A DNA stretch of 7,291 nt from Pseudomonas sp. (GTDB lineage: Bacteria > Pseudomonadota > Gammaproteobacteria > Pseudomonadales > Pseudomonadaceae). Positions 4,811 to 7,291 of this stretch are shown here, one piece after another. Position 1 is the stretch's first letter. Every line of letters begins with the position of its first letter. The DNA lies in contig NZ_JASLAW010000124.1 in the NCBI RefSeq assembly GCF_030147005.1, positions 1-7,291 on the forward strand, written 5' to 3'. The position numbers and the translations under genes are program-made. Below the pieces are notes generated by a model, which did not search any database, was not told where the DNA came from, and saw only the letters and a program-made list of their open reading frames with translations.

Positions 4811-6919
4811 ATGACCAAGACTCTCCACCACCGTGCCTGCCACCTGTGCGAAGCCATCTGCGGCCTCAGCCTGGAAACCACCCGAGGCGACGACGGCAGC
4901 CTGGCGATTACCTCAATCAAGGGCGACCCGCTGGACACATTCAGCCGTGGCCATATCTGTCCCAAAGCGGTGGCGTTGCAGGATATCCAGAATGATCCGG
5001 ACCGTCTGCACCAGCCCATGCTGCGTGTTGGCAGCGAATGGCAACCAATCCCGTGGGAAGAAGCGTTTGCGCTGGTAGCCGAACGCCTTGCGGATATCCA
5101 AACCCGCCACGGACAGAATGCGGTGGCGGTATATCAGGGCAATCCCAGCGTGCATAACTACGGGCTGATGACCCACAGCAATTACTTTCTTGGCCTGTTG
5201 AAAACCCGTAACCGCTACTCCGCGACGTCGGTGGACCAACTGCCCCATCACCTCTCCAGTCACCTGATGTACGGCCATGGTCTGTTGCTGCCCATTCCGG
5301 ACATCGACCACACCGACTTCATGCTGATCCTGGGCGGTAACCCTCTGGCCTCCAATGGCAGCATCATGACCGTGCCCGATGTGGAAAAGCGCCTCAGGGC
5401 CATCCAGGCCCGAGGCGGCAAAGTGGTGGTCGTCGACCCTCGACGCAGCGAAACGGCGGCGATTGCCGATCAGCACCTGTTCGTGCGCCCCGGTGGCGAC
5501 GCGGCCTTGTTGTTTGGCCTGCTCAACACCTTGTTTACAGAGGGCTTGACCCGCGACAGCCATTTGCCGGCTGAGGGGCTGGAAGACGTGCGCCAGGCGA
5601 TCGCCGGGTTTACCGCCGATGCCATGAGCCATCAGTGCGCGGTGCCGGCCGAGCAGATCCGCCAATTGGCGCGGGACTTCGCGGCGGCGGATAAAGCGGT
5701 GTGTTACGGGCGTATGGGCGTCTCGACCCAGGCGTTCGGCACGCTGTGTCATTGGTTGGTGCAGTTGATCAACCTGGTGACCGGCAATCTCGATCGCGTT
5801 GGGGGCGCCTTGTGCACCACGCCGGCGGTGGACTTGGTGGCCTCGACCGGGGGCGGGCATTTCAACCGCTGGCAAAGCCGCGTGTCCGGGCGGCCTGAGT
5901 ACGGGGGTGAGCTGCCGGTGTCTGCCTTGGCCGAGGAAATGCTTACCGAAGGTGAAGGGCAAATTCGCGCCCTGGTGACGGTGGCCGGCAACCCGGTATT
6001 GTCGACGCCTAATGGTCGTCAGTTGGAGCAAGCGCTCGATGGGTTGGAGTTCATGGTCAGTGTTGACCTCTATATCAACGAGACCACGCGCTATGCCGAT
6101 TTGATCCTGCCGTCCACTTCGGCATTGGAGAATGATCACTACGACACCACTTTCAATATGTTCGCGGTGCGCAACGTCACACGTTTCAATCGTGCGATCC
6201 TGCCCAAGCCTGAAGGTGCGCTGCACGACTGGGAAATCTTCGTCGGTTTGGCCAAGGCGTTTGCGGCGCACACCGGCGTGGTGCTCAAACCGACGATGCC
6301 GCCCGCGCAGATGATCGACCTGGGATTGCGCGCCGGTACTTACGGCGATGCCTCTGCGCACAAGCTGTCAGTGGCGATGCTGGCCGATCATCCCCATGGC
6401 ATGGACCTGGGGCCGCTGCAGCCAAACCTCGCCGCGCGCCTGAAAACTGCCGACGGCAAGGTGCAGGCGGCACCGTCGGTGATCCTGGCGGACCTGGCGC
6501 GGTTTGCGGCGCAACCGGTGCCGGTGGCGGACGAACTGCTGCTGATTGGCCGTCGCCACGTGCGCAGCAATAATTCCTGGATGCATAACTATCACCGACT
6601 GGTGAAGGGCAAGCCGCGTCATCAACTGCTGATGCATCCGGCTGACCTGGCCAGCCGTCACTTGAGCGACGGCCAGCGGGTGCGCGTCAGTTCGCGCATC
6701 GGCATGGTCGAAGTCGAGGTGGCCGCCAGCACGGACATGATGCCTGGCGTGGTCAGCCTGCCTCACGGCTGGGGGCACGGTCGCCCAGGCGTACAGATGA
6801 GTATCGCCAGCTGCCAGCCGGGAGCGAGTGCGAATGATTTGACCGATGAGCGGCAATTGGACGAGCTGTCGGGCAATGCGGCGCTCAATGGCGTGCCCGT
6901 GAAAGTTGCAGCGGCTTGA
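4811..6919 (+). CDS. Molybdopterin oxidoreductase, DMSO-reductase superfamily, substrate unknown
   Basis: Predicted cytoplasmic molybdenum enzyme with bis-MGD cofactor and one iron-sulfur cluster; 702 residues. Seen: N-terminal cluster motif C10-x2-C13-x3-C17 with the fourth cysteine at C50, followed by K52 at the position of the Lys that bridges cluster and cofactor in formate dehydrogenase H. Then follow the core cofactor-binding domains, with landmarks ILGGNPLASNG (173-183), VVVVDPRRSET (205-215), VTGNLDRVGGAL (323-334), VAGNPV (391-396) and LPSTSALEND (433-442). A C-terminal molybdopterin dinucleotide-binding domain runs from about 575, with HPADL and LPHGWGHGRPG. There is no Tat leader or membrane segment. 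At the metal-ligand position (V-Cys/SeCys-H-x-P in formate dehydrogenases) it reads V-D142-Q-L-P, so 'formate dehydrogenase' is doubtful. The ribosome site is weak (GAGA at 4801-4804). No electron-transfer subunit or cofactor gene adjoins it. Confidence 0.92.
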   Translation: MTKTLHHRACHLCEAICGLSLETTRGDDGSLAITSIKGDPLDTFSRGHICPKAVALQDIQNDPDRLHQPMLRVGSEWQPIPWEEAFALVAERLADIQTRHGQNAVAVYQGNPSVHNYGLMTHSNYFLGLLKTRNRYSATSVDQLPHHLSSHLMYGHGLLLPIPDIDHTDFMLILGGNPLASNGSIMTVPDVEKRLRAIQARGGKVVVVDPRRSETAAIADQHLFVRPGGDAALLFGLLNTLFTEGLTRDSHLPAEGLEDVRQAIAGFTADAMSHQCAVPAEQIRQLARDFAAADKAVCYGRMGVSTQAFGTLCHWLVQLINLVTGNLDRVGGALCTTPAVDLVASTGGGHFNRWQSRVSGRPEYGGELPVSALAEEMLTEGEGQIRALVTVAGNPVLSTPNGRQLEQALDGLEFMVSVDLYINETTRYADLILPSTSALENDHYDTTFNMFAVRNVTRFNRAILPKPEGALHDWEIFVGLAKAFAAHTGVVLKPTMPPAQMIDLGLRAGTYGDASAHKLSVAMLADHPHGMDLGPLQPNLAARLKTADGKVQAAPSVILADLARFAAQPVPVADELLLIGRRHVRSNNSWMHNYHRLVKGKPRHQLLMHPADLASRHLSDGQRVRVSSRIGMVEVEVAASTDMMPGVVSLPHGWGHGRPGVQMSIASCQPGASANDLTDERQLDELSGNAALNGVPVKVAAA

Positions 6920-6963
6920 TGTTGGCTGTCGGCGCGCCTGAGCATCCTGTGGCTTTTTTGCGT

Positions 6964-6969
6964 TACAAT
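6964..6969 (+). promoter_or_regulatory. Possible grxD -10 box
   Basis: TACAAT matches five of six -10 bases and would start a transcript near 6976, about 43 nt before grxD. The -35 region is poor. It implies that grxD can be transcribed separately from the molybdoenzyme gene. The T-run just upstream (6954-6959) lacks a clear stem, so I do not call a terminator. Confidence 0.35.
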
Positions 6970-7018
6970 GCGACACCGTGCCGACCCGTGAGTCGCAAAG
7001 TTCCTGCAGAGGTGTTCC

Positions 7019-7291
7019 ATGGATATCATCGAAACGATCAAAGAGCAGATTGGTAACAACACCATTCTGCTTTACATGAAAGGCGCTCCGAACGCTCCTC
7101 AGTGCGGTTTCTCCGCGAAAGCGTCCCAGGCCATCATGGCGTGTGGCGAGAAGTTCGCTTACGTGGATATTCTGCAGAACCCGGAAATTCGCGCCAACCT
7201 GCCTAAATACGCCAACTGGCCGACGTTCCCGCAGCTGTGGGTAGCCGGTGAGCTGGTCGGCGGTAGCGACATCATCACTGAAATGGCCGCT
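7019..7291 (+). CDS. grxD: Monothiol glutaredoxin GrxD, N-terminal part (cut by window edge)
   Basis: CGFS-type glutaredoxin that binds a [2Fe-2S] cluster with glutathione and hands clusters to target proteins, often with BolA partners; cytoplasmic. The first 91 residues of about 110 are present. Seen: MKGAPNAPQCGFS with active cysteine C29 in CGFS (29-32) and glutathione-contacting K21; WPTFPQLWV with the cis-proline P71; and GGSDI (81-85), the glutathione-binding turn. There is no second active-site cysteine, as expected for the monothiol class. AGAGG at 7008-7012, 6 nt before the ATG, fixes the start. It lies 99 bp after the molybdoenzyme gene on the same strand. Confidence 0.96.
   Translation, partial: MDIIETIKEQIGNNTILLYMKGAPNAPQCGFSAKASQAIMACGEKFAYVDILQNPEIRANLPKYANWPTFPQLWVAGELVGGSDIITEMAA

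Noticed and set aside
4913..6361. Open frame of 482 codons antisense to the molybdoenzyme gene
   Set aside because: Composition is His/Gln/Arg-rich with no recognisable domain, and it lies wholly opposite a clear enzyme gene; typical of GC-rich antisense frames.
6931..6959. T-run TTTTTT after the molybdoenzyme gene as a terminator
   Set aside because: Only about 3 bp of stem (GCC/GGC) can form before it.

Overview
The window looks like a core chromosomal segment of a Pseudomonas, probably of the P. fluorescens group. This rests on GC-rich coding sequence, on protein sequences that closely match what I remember of Pseudomonas GlpF, GlpK and ArgF, and on Pseudomonas-type regulatory motifs (ArgR half-site, Hfq/Crc catabolite motif). 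No mobile element, CRISPR array, tRNA or rRNA was seen. It holds seven protein genes, two of them cut by the window ends.

Left (1-1928): the start of the glycerol uptake operon, read leftwards. glpF (glycerol channel) is followed after 76 bp by glpK (glycerol kinase, first 224 residues only). Upstream of glpF is a good sigma-70-type promoter flanked by two GlpR-like inverted repeats. An Hfq/Crc-type AACAACAA motif lies directly before the ribosome binding site. Together these suggest control by glycerol-3-phosphate at transcription and by catabolite repression at translation. Glycerol enters by GlpF and is trapped as glycerol-3-phosphate by GlpK; glpR and glpD probably lie beyond the left edge.

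Middle (1929-4378): ybaK, a mischarged-tRNA deacylase read rightwards, converges with a leftward two-gene operon. That operon is argF (ornithine carbamoyltransferase, arginine biosynthesis) followed by an ABC transporter ATPase whose start codon overlaps the argF stop as ATGA. The ATPase has no permease or binding protein beside it. The argF leader carries a perfect ArgR half-site and a palindrome overlapping the likely -10 box, plus a hairpin in the 5' UTR.

Right (4379-7291): a 432-bp divergent intergenic region separates argF from a rightward 702-residue molybdopterin/[4Fe-4S] oxidoreductase of the DMSO-reductase superfamily. It has no Tat signal, no visible partner subunit, and an Asp where the molybdenum-ligating Cys/SeCys is expected. 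After 99 bp comes grxD, a monothiol CGFS glutaredoxin involved in iron-sulfur traffic (first 91 residues).

Most of the window is ordinary housekeeping DNA. The points most worth a second look are the orphan molybdoenzyme of unknown substrate, the orphan ATPase coupled to argF, and the layered control regions of glpF and argF.
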